From: Zea mays
Taxonomy: Eukaryota > Streptophyta > Magnoliopsida > Poales > Poaceae
DNA length: 64,000 bases
Direction: 5' to 3'
NCBI RefSeq assembly: GCF_902167145.1
Contig: NC_050100.1
Location: 187,047,439 to 187,111,438, forward strand
Shown: piece by piece, positions 9,298-18,901 of the stretch
Layout of the letters: every line of letters begins with the position of its first letter
Numbering within the stretch: position 1 is the first letter of the stretch
Notes under the pieces: generated by a model
Databases searched by the model: none
The model's input: only the letters and a program-made list of their open reading frames with translations
What the model was told of the DNA's origin: nothing
Program-made: the position numbers and the translations under genes

Positions 9298-12200
9298 ATG
9301 TCTTCTTCGGGCCCCTTGCCGGCGGGAACTCACCAGACCAGGTATTCCCGACCCTTCTCTTCCCTTCCTGCTGTACAAAATTGAGCACCCGAACCCTAAC
9401 TGAGCTATTTGGCTATTTGTATTCGGATCTGATCTAATGTCAAGTGTATACATGTATTATGCCTAGTAACATTGATACTTGTTTTATCACCCATGTCAAT
9501 TGGGCCCGCCCCTGTGTTGCCATGTTGTAATCAAACTGAAGGCGGAGTTGAATGTGAAGAATAAATCGATTCTCTGTAGGCGGTAGCAACCTTGTGTGTG
9601 TTTATTTTGTTGATCTCATCAGTCGATAAGCTGCTTAGTGCTTTTCTTAGGGTTTCTGATCTAATACCGCGGTTTCTGTATTGTCTCTCATTATCTAGAT
9701 GTTGTTTGAATGTTAAACTATCAATCAATGTCTCCCTTGTCTTGCTGTATAGGTTGCCATTTCGTTAGCTTTGTATCTTGCTACATGTATCTGCTTATGA
9801 TCATTTGCTTATAGTTGTCTTTATTCTCATTGTTGTTCAGGAATCGTGCTGGCAACCGGCGCAAGTCTGGAGGTACATCTCTTCCAATAAAATTAGTTAC
9901 ATTTGGTTAGGCTTTTGAGGAACTTATATTTTCCTTCAACTTGTTTGTGGAGTTCATATTACGCATAATGTCCCATTGATTTAGTAGTTGATATGATCTG
10001 ATTCATTTTCAGGGTTTTATTATGCATTTCCTCAGATGCAACCAAATGAATTTCGTTATGATTTTAGGCACATGCTATTTTGCTGTGTGGTTTGCTGGGT
10101 CGATGCATAAGCGGCCCTACTGTTCACCAGTTGAGTCAATCTGATCTAATCCAGTACCTGGGTGTTTTGATGTCAAATACTGTCTTTCTAAGTTAGTCTA
10201 TGAATATCCCTGTTCTTAAGGCGTCGCCTAGGCGACACCTAGGCGTCCAGGCGGAGGTCCAACGCCTAGGCGCCTTGCCCGCCTACCTCGCCTAGGCGCC
10301 GCCTAGGCGTCCAGGCGGTGGTCCAACGCCTTGGCTCGTCTTGCCGCTTTAAAAACCATGATGAATATGTTTAGACTAGGTGTATGCCCGTGCGTTGCTA
10401 CGGAGTCAATTGCCTCATCAACGTCCTCCACCTTGCCTCCCTCCGCACCCTCTACCTTGGCTTCTGGCGCTTCCCAGACACCGCCGCGCTCCCGCGGGGC
10501 TGCGCTGCCATGTTCCCCTGCCTCTAGGAGATTGGACTCTGCGCTACCATCATCCACGCTAGGGACATCGACCACCTGCTTGACTGCATCCCCGTGCTCG
10601 AGAAGTTCGGCAGCGGCCAACATCTACTTAACCGACCTGTCCGGATTCGCAACTAAATCCTCTAGTTCTATAAGTGATTAAGTTGTGGGTCATGACATTA
10701 CTATCAGGCCCTCATTACGATCAGTGAGAAAAAAATCAGCACTTGTACAATGCACAAACATAATAGAAAAGGCAATTGAGTTAGCATTGACAAATGATTA
10801 GAATGCCAGAAAGAAGCTAAAAATACAAGCATAATAATCATTATGCATCTGAGTTTGGAAAACAATAATATGCAATGATACACATTAAAAATTGACATAA
10901 AAGGACATGAATGTTTGCACAACACTTAATTCTGCTTAGTAATGAAGCACTTCAAATTTGGATCAGTCAATAAAAATCAGGGGAAGTGGGGCAATACCTG
11001 AATGCGTTTCTTTGAAGCCTTAGTTTCCTTAGTAGCCTACAACCACGAAGATGCCACAGTGCTGAGTCACGCAGCCTATTCAAGTTGCGGAGATCCAATG
11101 AAGTTAATTCTTGACAATATTCCCCAACAGTCTTGATGGAAGCTGAGGTAAGTTCCCTACATTAGATAGCAAGACAGATATACAGTTCCATGTTGCTTCT
11201 GAATACTGGCATAATAGTAATATAACTATGGTACTATTACTTCTAAAAGAAAACTATTTCCTAAAGTAGGAATATGCAAAGACTTACAAGCAACCAGCAA
11301 ATGCTAACTCCTTCAGATTTGAACCATGCACAGGAATGAGCCCCTTCACAAACTTGTCACACACAGATTGTATTCCAGACATTGCCAAAACCTCTAGATG
11401 ATTAATCTTCTGTGGAGCAGGAAGAATTGCCATAGCATCCACGTTTGTGCAATCATCTATATACAGTTATCTAAGAACTGAATGTAACTTGTTTGCAAGA
11501 ATATTGATTCCAGATTAAGTGAGAAGAGAACACTCACACAGATTTATGGAACATAAAGAAGGTGCAGCCGAGATGATTGTGACCAAACCATTATCAGAAA
11601 GCCAATAATTTCCCTTCAGAAATATTTTTCTCAACAATGGCATACAGTTAGGAACCTTAGCTAAGGTAGTTGGCAATATGTAATCAGGCATGCATCTCCC
11701 AGATATATCAAGCTGTAGATCCTACATTAAGACAAACACTGAATGAGTTCTCACAAGTTAATTTATCCAAAAGAAATAAGATCGTACTGAAAGGAAAAAT
11801 AATGTGTCCATAGCACAGAAACTGCAGAGTAAACAAATAGTACCTACAAGCTTTCAATGCTGCATTTCCCAAAAGTTTTCTCAAAGTCATCCTCAATCAG
11901 CCATGAACACTCACTGAGATGCCATTATTTTCGCGCACTGGAGGCTAGAGAGCCTCCAAATCTCGTCTCCTTTCCGGGTGGTCTGAGTGTGGAGTGTATG
12001 TGTTGTGTGCGTCCGGTTCGATAAAAAAATCAATACGGTTGAACATGTTATGAGTATCTTATACGTTTATCCACTCCAAACCAACCATTTCCTTGGTTCT
12101 ATAATACCACCAAGTCTGTTGCAAACTTGCAATTGGGCCAAACTAACGGTGCCTGGCTGTGTAATCTGTGTTGATCCAAAAACAAACTTATCTTGTTTTA

Positions 12201-15200
12201 GAGCACCCGCCGGGTGTTCGACTCTCTCTCTCTCGTCTTACCTAACTCGGGGTTTAGAGGAAAAGCAGCTGCGATGTTGTCATCGCCCATTGTTTCCTCT
12301 TTTCATCGCCCATCAGTTCGTGTTTTTGGATATATTTTAAACATTTGCCAGTACTCTTTTCTTCTTTTAAAATAAAAAGGCTGTGTTCGTCATATCATGA
12401 AGCAATTTGTCATGTTATTCTTTCTGATAATTATGGTTGGTGGTCGACCAAAGGATCAATAAGGAATAAAGAATCCTACTCGTTATATGCTAGCCATGGG
12501 GGTGGGTTCTGTACTTCCTGTGCAGGTGTACCTGGGGTTCGCAGTTGGTTGTCTTTTATGGTCGCTTCGCTTCAGTGTCTTCACGGGCCGCCGGCGGAGA
12601 TGCAGTTCACAGCGTCTCCGGTGGTGGAGCTTCCGGTCGGCGGCGCGGTGCTGATGTTCGAGCAGGACAACGACTCCTTCGAGGTGGGCATCTCTGTGTG
12701 GCCCTCGTCCCTGGTCCTCGTCAAGTTCGTCGAGCGCTGCATCCGCGACCCGGCCCTCCCCTTTGCCGACGTGCTCCGCTTCCCGGGAACTCGGGCCGTG
12801 GAGCTCGGGTCCGGGTGCGGCCCGGCAGGACTTGGCCTCTCCCGCCTCGGCCTCACCGACATCGCCGCCGTGCTCCCGGCGCTCCGTCGCAACCTGCGGC
12901 GCAACCGAGTCCACCTCTCCCGCACGCCTCGCCTCGCCCAGCTCCACTGGAACTGCCCCGCGCATCTCGCCACGCTAGCCACCCCGCGCCGCTTCGATCT
13001 CGTCGTCGCCGCAGACGTGGTCTACGTGCAGGAGTCTGTGCCGCACCTCATCGCGGCCATGGATGCGCTCGCCGACGCCGAGCGCGGCGTGGTGCTGCTC
13101 GGCTACCAGATCCGGTCGCCCGAGGCGCACCAGGTGTTCTGGGAGACCGTTCCGGCTGTCTTCCCTTAGCTCTGCTGCCATCTCCTCCTGCTGCCTACGC
13201 TTCCGCTCCGACACCTCCCGGGGCTTCTCCACCGGCGCCAACGCCGACGTCAGAGCCAACACAGGCTCCTCCGCCCCGAGCCCCGCCCGCGAGCGACGGA
13301 TCTCGATGCTGACCGGTTCGGCGCCGGCGCGGGAGTCGGGATCGTACCCCATCTGCTTCAACATCCTGAACCCTACGTTGCTCTCAGGGATAGCTTCCGC
13401 GAGCCCGACCATCGTGCGTGCGTCCTCCTCCCGCTGCTTCCGCTCGCGCTCCTGCCGCCGCCGCTCCTGCCACAGCACCCCCTTCCCGCGCTTTGCCCTC
13501 GGCTGCGCCTGCGCCTGCGCCTGCGTGGATGGCTGCTTCCGGCGCCCGAGATTCTTCGGTGGGGAGGAGGACGGACTCGGTGGGAGGAAGCGGGAGAGGT
13601 CGCCCATGTAGTTCTCATCTGCGTCCGGCTCCATGGCGCGTGTCGCGCGTCGGTGGTCAGGGTCGGAGAGGAGGGAGACGAAACTGTGCGGCGGGCAAGT
13701 GTGCGTGTGGGCGGGCTGCGGGTGGGAGGCGGGCGGTTCTCGTGGGCGGGCGGGCGGGCGGTAGCGGCGGGATTCGTGGCGTAGGGAGGCGGGCGGGATT
13801 CGCGGAGTGTGCGCTGCGGGCGTGCGGGCGTTTCGCGCGGGGGGCGTGCGGTAGCGGGCGGGGGCAGTCTACACTGCCTCCTTAATAGTTAGTAGAGAAA
13901 TCTCTACATAGTTCAATAACAGTGGTTGTTCTTTTTCGAATGGACAGACTGTTACATAGTTTAAGGCTTTCAGCTTCCAAATTCTTAAGAACAGAAGGGT
14001 CCTTTAATAACAAATTAACATTCTTGTGTGAACCCACACACCAAAACAAAACCCAATACATGTACTTAAAAATATATAAAACTGAAGGCAACCGCAACCA
14101 CTGTTCTATAATTAACCATCTTAAGAGTAAAAGGTTTATTTCTGTTGTACTTGAATGATCATCACTGGTGGCTTTTCAGTAGCCTTATGTTTGCAGTTGA
14201 ATTTTCTGTTTTCTGGATTCCGTTTAACGGTTACCATGTCTCTTAACATACTACTGCTATATATTAAATTGTTAGGCAGTTCTGTTCATCTCACTTTTGA
14301 CTTGTAATTGTTATTCCACCAAACAGATAGGGCTGATAAAGCTAATTACTCCTACAATAATGATGGAGAGAAGAGCAATGTTCCTTCATTAAAGAACCTT
14401 CCTCCAATTGTTCATCATGAAACATTCTTCAGCAATGTTCAGAATGACTACAATCAAACAGGATTAGTGCCTTTGGAGGGATGTTCTGCCAGTGAGGCTT
14501 CACAGCTTCTCAGTGATCGTATGTATCTCTGCAGAACTGCACAGTTATTTTGAAATTTCTGTGCCAGAAGTTCATACTTTTTGAGCAGTCTTGCTGCATG
14601 CTACTACTGTGTAGTGCCTTTACACTGTATTAGCATTGAGGTTGGATACTAAGAAATTTTGAGCACAATATTGTTGCCTGTCACTCCTGTGTAACCTAAG
14701 GGGGGTTGCCTATCCAGTGTCCATATACTCAAATTTGCAATATCCAAGACAACATAGGTAGTGTTTGGTTTGATGCATGAGGTGGGATGGGATGTGCCCA
14801 TTTTTCTGGGTGTTTGGTTGGGAGTCAGGTGGAACTGGGACCTCCCACTTAGAGTATATTCCTGGAATATTTGCCAAAACGGGGGCAAGCACGTCTCATC
14901 AATAAGCATGATTAGAGGCATCCCACTTGGCCACTTCGATGCCGTCTTCACGTTCTCGACCGAGCCGTTTCCATGCGATTTCTCTCTTCATCCGATGCTG
15001 TTCTTCTTCTCCAGTGGCAGATGGGGCCACCTTCGTGCGAGCTCTGACTGTTTCCTCAGCGCGCTCGTGGACACAGCAGACAGAGCAGGGGCGGCGATGG
15101 ACGAGTTGACGGAGCAGGGGTGGCGGCGGACAGCGGATGGAGCCACCTCTGGCAGCTGACGCTACGGAGAGGGCACGGCGGTGGTGTGCGGTCCGGCGAA

Positions 15201-16513
15201 TGGAGAGGGGTGGCGGCGACGTGCTACTGTAGAGTGATGGGGAGATGATGAGGAGAGAAGATAACTGCGATGGGAAAAAACTAAAAAAAACAAGGATGAC
15301 AAATGGGGCCGGCTGAAATGAGATAGCACCCACAGTTAGCTGCTAATTAGCAGTGTCAAAAAGAAATACCATACCACTCCTTCAATCCACCAACCCAAAC
15401 AGAAAACCAGGATGACTCCGTTTCTTTCACCAAACGCTAAGGTGGGATGGTTCCACCCCAGAAATCAGAATCAGGACGATCCCATTCCACCTAGTCCCCA
15501 AGCCAAACCCTACCTTATGGAGCACCTGTAACCTTGCATTTCATTCTTGGTTTTCTGGTTGTGTTTTACATTTTAGAATATCAAATTGGGCACTCCTTTA
15601 GTCCATTACTATTTCTTCCATTAACTTAATTATTATTTCTTTATAGTAATCCCTTATTCCAACTCTGTAGGCTGGACTGCTGCAATCAACATGTACAATG
15701 ACCAAACAATTGACCCCTCAGGTGAATCAACAGTACTCTAAACTCTACATTTCTCCATGGTTATCGGCTGGCTCTTCAATGTTAAATCTGGCAGTGAGGA
15801 AAAAATTTGGACCTTAGTACTTACTAGTGACTTTCATGTATATTATTACATGCAATGACGACTTCAAAGTTGACATTATATTCTTGTACTTTGCTCGACC
15901 TATTGTAGCAGCTGTTAAGAATTGAGAATTTCATACTGGGTAGAGGTTTTTGTGCATATACTCTGCTGCAACTCATAAAACTAATATGTTCATATTGGGC
16001 AGAGAGCTAGTGATGCTGTAGTGTTAGTATAATATATCATGCTTTGCACTGCAACATTAAACAACAGTAGTCAATCAAAGTTTGGAATACAGTTTTTAGG
16101 GCGTGCTACCTGGAAAGGTGTTTCGATCAAATTGGGATTTCAATAACATGCTATAAATTATATTCTGGTGAACTTTGTATATCAACCTGACACCTCAGAT
16201 AGGTATCCGTGCGAGTGGTGCCAGTGTGAAACATGTTAATGCTGTTAACTTCGCTATCTTGATGTTTGCCTAGAGAAACCGGTAATGTATTCTGGATCTA
16301 GCAGCTCATCATGGGGTCACCTGAAGCTTCCTCATCAGGTATGACTTGGCGTGAAATACTTGCCGTGATTTCTTCCTACATGGTTTTGCTAATTGCTGTA
16401 TCCTAATTACTTTCTGGGTCTTACGGGGACTACAGATGAACTTCCTCGAGGAGTTGCGCCGTGCAGTGGACGCTCATACAGAATTTGCGTCGCCTGTCGT
16501 CACCTGGAACTAA
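9298..16513 (+). CDS. Six-exon gene for a 153-residue protein of unknown function
   Basis: The exons are 9298-9341, 9841-9872, 14327-14518, 15671-15721, 16274-16338 and 16436-16513 (44, 32, 192, 51, 65 and 78 nt). All five introns start GT and end AG, the phases join without a break, and the total of 462 nt gives 153 residues plus TAA. The start, in CCCATGTC, begins MSSSGPLPAG; the end reads PVVTWN. I do not recognise the family. The protein is hydrophilic, rich in Ser, Asn and Asp, with a basic N-terminal patch (NRAGNRRKSG), a Ser run near residue 115 and a short helix-like C-terminal piece (NFLEELRRAVDAH). I see no signal peptide or membrane segment. Intron 2 (4454 bp) contains a Helitron and intron 3 a fold-back element. 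Unbroken frame and phases suggest a live gene; an alternative upstream start cannot be excluded. Confidence 0.8.
10219..10345. repeat. CGCCTAGGCG palindrome cluster in intron 2
   Basis: Within about 125 bp the palindrome-like word CGCCTAGGCG and its variants recur, with CGTCCAGGCGG...GTCCAACGCC repeated twice (about 10244-10269 and 10308-10330). The cluster lies about 30 bp left of the Helitron end. It may be a small repeat or an unclassified fold-back element. Confidence 0.55.
10420..10640 (+). pseudogene. F-box/FBD-LRR-like gene fragment in the Helitron
   Basis: Translated from 10420, this reads as the LRR/FBD part of a grass F-box protein: a leucine-rich stretch (LASLRTLYLGFWRFPDTAAL), then EIGLCATIIHARDIDHLLD and CIPVLEKFGS. 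An in-frame TAG stands where an Arg would be expected before EIGL. There is no F-box and no start codon, and the fragment begins directly inside the Helitron 3' terminus. It is a captured piece without independent function. Confidence 0.6.
10998..11913 (-). pseudogene. RAD7-like LRR gene fragment, three exons, in the Helitron
   Basis: Three minus-strand exon pieces keep GT-AG borders: 11913-11844, 11721-11288 and 11142-10998. They read through leucine-rich repeats typical of plant RAD7/rhp7-like DNA-repair LRR proteins: FEKTFGKCSIESL, LDISGRCMPDYILPTTLAKV, ISAAPSLCSINLCECSLLT, DDCTNVDAMAILPAPQKINH, ELTSLDLRNLNRLRDSALWH. The middle exon has two in-frame TAA stops (after SLLT and after HSVLR), and the first exon ends in TAG where Gln is expected. 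N- and C-terminal parts are missing. The preserved intron borders show capture of genomic DNA, not cDNA. The family assignment rests on remembered motifs. Confidence 0.65.
12600..13169 (+). pseudogene. METTL21-like protein-lysine methyltransferase, truncated, in the Helitron
   Basis: From ATG at 12600 the frame gives about 189 residues of a seven-beta-strand methyltransferase of the METTL21/FAM86 type. The N-terminal part includes FEVGISVWPSSLVLVKF. SAM-binding motif I is VELGSGCGPAGLGLSRL (about residue 65), and the strand-4 motif DLVVAADVVY lies near residue 143. A few residues usually present between the RLGL segment and TDIAAVLPALRRN seem missing. The frame ends at a TAG right after VPAVFP, where related proteins continue for about 30 residues. 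The truncation point coincides with the start of an unrelated fragment on the other strand. An upstream open frame (12345-12599) does not look related. The copy probably derives from an intact gene elsewhere. Confidence 0.7.
13170..13634 (-). pseudogene. GPATCH11-like G-patch protein fragment, in the Helitron
   Basis: Reading down from ATG at 13634, the frame shows the N-terminal features of plant G-patch domain protein 11: DENYMGDLSRFLPP, a basic Gln/Arg/Lys-rich linker (WQERRRQERERKQREED), IPESNVGFRMLKQMGYDP, then PVSIEIRRSRAGLGAEE and an Arg/Lys/Glu coiled tail (ERKRRQQEEMAAELRE). The glycine-rich core usually found between MGYDP and EPV is shortened. At about 13175 the match stops, and the open frame continues only as the antisense of the methyltransferase fragment. 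It is therefore a captured first-exon piece fused tail to tail with another gene. Confidence 0.65.
14757..15514. mobile_element. Fold-back DNA element (about 760 bp) in intron 3
   Basis: The ends are imperfect inverted repeats of about 38 bp: GGTAGTGTTTGGTTTGATGC at the left against GGTAGGGTTTGGCTTGGGGA on the opposite strand at the right, both followed by AGGTGGRATGGGAT. Flanking bases (ATA and TTA) do not give a clean duplication. The interior has a GC-rich open stretch with no recognised protein and no transposase. It looks like a non-autonomous DNA transposon; the superfamily is unclear. Confidence 0.65.
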
Positions 16514-16595
16514 TCGAAGTCAGCATCTGCATCATTATGCGTTATGACTAATTTTCGAAGTCAGCATCTGCATCATTATGCGTTATGACTAATTT
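16514..16595 (+). repeat. 41 bp tandem duplication just after the stop codon
   Basis: Two copies of a 41 bp unit starting TCGAAGTCAGCATCTGCATC occupy 16514-16554 and 16555-16595 and appear identical. The first copy begins on the base after the TAA of the six-exon gene, so the duplication lies at the very start of its 3' untranslated region. The 3' UTR probably runs on to 16750-16850; I see no strict AATAAA there. Confidence 0.9.
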
Positions 16596-18348
16596 ATGGA
16601 AGGCAGGCTGTTCGCCAGGTCTATGTATGATGTATCCCATACACGGATGATGTGCCAAAAGGCTTTCGTCTGACCTGCAGCTGCTTCTGGAATCTGCATC
16701 TGTACAATTGTACCATTGTTACCCCTGGCCTTGTAGCTGCAAAGCAGTTTGTTGTAACAATTAAATGAGGCGCCGGATCCTCACGCCATCGAAAGTTTGA
16801 AACAGCTTGGTTGTTGTATGGTAGTTCCAAGACTTGGTGATTATAATGTGCGCATTTTCTCGACCTGGAGTTTTAGAATATGTAGAAGGTAATGCTTATT
16901 GAAAACCTCAGCTTTTAACTTCAACGGTATTTCTCGCTGCGCCAAATCACCCGATGTTCAGAGCTTAAACTATAGAATTAGCGGAAGGTTTACAAGATCA
17001 TATCAGCACAAAATGACTCAGCGGGTCAAAAACAGCTTTTGTTTGTGCAATGCAAAGATGAACCGTTCATGTGCTCATCCGCACATACCTAGCGTATCTG
17101 TCTTTCACCATGCCAGCTTCTTGCATCTTACACATTTCTCTCTCCTGTCTTCTATCTTTTCATGGAGCAAAATTTACTCACCCAAGAGAATTCAAGTCTT
17201 AAATCGACATCCTGTCAAGGTGGATGATACTCACTCCATTCTTTTTTATTTATCATGTTTTAGTATAAAAAATGAAATAGCGGGTAATAAATATTCGAAA
17301 ATGAAGGTAACCCGCTAATTTAAGACTTGATGATGAACGGGAAGTGTACATGCAGTGGTCACTGGTCAGGCTGTCTATTCAAAGAAATGATGAACGGGAA
17401 GTGTGTGGATGCGCAATAAATTCATATACTCTCTTCATCTCAAATAAATCATTCTAGCTTTATAAAGAGAATCAAAACATCTCGAGTTTTGACTTCAAAC
17501 ATCGTCCCAGGGACACGAATTGTTCTTCCACCAACGAGTGCAGACAACAAGGAGCAACGGTCACACATGCTTTAGGCGCGTGACATAGAAATCATGCTAT
17601 ACAATCTCAACCAATCCATACCCAGCTTAAAGACGACTCAGAATAGGTACGGTTTGTCATAGGTATAACATCTAGTGTGTTGTTTGTTTCACATATTTAT
17701 AACCTAAACAGTAACAGATAACGTTAAACCATGTTTGTTTAAATTAAACCGTCATTAGATAGCATACTAGAAATTAATATTGTTTTATTCAAACTTGTTA
17801 CCACTGGTAATTAAGTGTGAATCATTATTATTGCAATTTACGTTACATTTTGTGAACCAAAGGGCACTGAATCCAATTCATTTCCTTTTCGTCTTCTATG
17901 TTAAGACTCAAAGTATTCATCACTTCATTTCCTCTAACAGGAGGTGAAGGTTGTCGTTGGTGACGAGATTTTCTGGTTGGGAAGGTGCTTGATCATATGC
18001 ATTATGTGCATTCACAAAAAGAAAAGAAAAAAGGAAAATCATTGTTGCATAACCATCTTTGAAATGGTGCGTATTTTATCATCGTATTTTCTATACACAT
18101 GTAACATGTTGCCATTAAAAGCAACAAAAGATAACCTTAGAGATAGAAATAGCCTACCCGACAGATTAGCTTTATATAATCCGTTGAGCTTTATATAGAG
18201 GAAGTTAAGAACAGGCTAAATCAAGGGCCTTAGAGCTAAACAAAGTTTAAGTCATGAGCTTGATTCTACACTTTTTAGAGCATTGCTTCAAATATATGCA
18301 AATAAATACCAATGTTTAACAATGATGCATAATCCCCATAGAAAATAA
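16596..18348. other. Region between two convergent genes
   Basis: The part up to about 16850 is probably 3' UTR of the plus-strand gene. The remainder is AT-rich, with no recognisable coding sequence. It contains decayed MITE-like ends (ACTCTCTTCATCTCAAATAAAT near 17438, Stowaway-like), an inverted pair TCAAGTCTTAAAT / ATTTAAGACTTGA at about 17192 and 17317, and a duplicated GATGAACGGGAAGTGT at about 17332 and 17389. Confidence 0.45.
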
Positions 18349-18566
18349 GGGCATGTTCGGTTTTTTTTTGCGGTGAACCTGTGCAACTGGCCTCGCCCCG
18401 CTCAGCAAGACTAACCTTGGCAGCAGCGGAGAGCATTTCTATCTCAACCCAAGTTAGCAATACGAAACATTGATAGTGCAAAAATTGAGAAAGCCAATAA
18501 ACAAACCAAACACAATTTCTTGCCCATCCTCCTAAAGCAAGCAGCCGCAAGGGATCCAAACGGCCC
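18349..18566. mobile_element. Probable small MITE downstream of the La gene
   Basis: The segment starts GGGCATGTTCGGTTT and ends GGGATCCAAACGGCCC, giving imperfect inverted ends of a type common in grass MITEs. The flanks are TAA on the left and TTAA on the right, so no exact duplication can be defined. No coding content is visible. It lies about 340 bp beyond the La gene stop codon. Confidence 0.45.
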
Positions 18567-18901
18567 TTAAGCTTTAGGCTATGTTAGAAATGGAAATAAC
18601 CGAATAAGCCCTAACTGCATATTTGCTAGTGAAAGAATAGAAAGGCTTCCACCCTTTCGCAAGGGAAGCCTAAGCTTGGTGTGCTCAAATTACACGCCAT
18701 CGGGTGAGCCCTCGCATCACAGTAAAGCCATTACAAAAGGATTATAGCTAAGGGACGAACATCGAATAAGGTGGCAAAACGACCAAAATGAAAACGATAG
18801 CTAAAAAACAAGTCGATTCTAGAAACTTGGAGAGTACTGAAGTCGATCATGCTGGCATAACATGTTACTTCTTTAGTCGAGCTAAGGTACCTAAATTAAC
18901 C

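Larger units (their letters stand above)
10376..13898 (-). mobile_element. Non-autonomous Helitron carrying gene fragments
   Basis: On the minus strand the element begins TCTCTACTAACTATTAAGG (13898 downward) and ends GCACGGGCATACACCTAG (to 10376), matching the 5' TCTCTACTA and 3' CTAG ends of maize Helitrons. CCGTAGCAACGCACGG, whose ends can pair (CCGT/ACGG), lies just before the 3' end. Near the 5' end, GGCAGTGTAGACTGCC is a perfect 6 bp stem. The base after CTAG is T as expected; the base before the 5' end is T rather than the usual A, so that border could be off by a base or mutated. There is no target duplication, as expected. No Rep/helicase is encoded in its 3523 bp. It carries four recognisable gene fragments and lies antisense in intron 2 of the six-exon gene. 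Confidence 0.85.

Noticed and set aside
11938..11958. GGAGGCTAGAGAGCCTCC hairpin inside the Helitron, considered as a second Helitron 3' end
   Set aside because: No CTAG/CTRR terminus at the proper distance and no second 5' end nearby; kept as part of the single element.
12345..12599. In-frame extension of the methyltransferase upstream of 12600
   Set aside because: Sequence before MQFTASPVVEL has no resemblance to the family and crosses AT-rich non-coding DNA; the ATG at 12600 fits the usual protein start.
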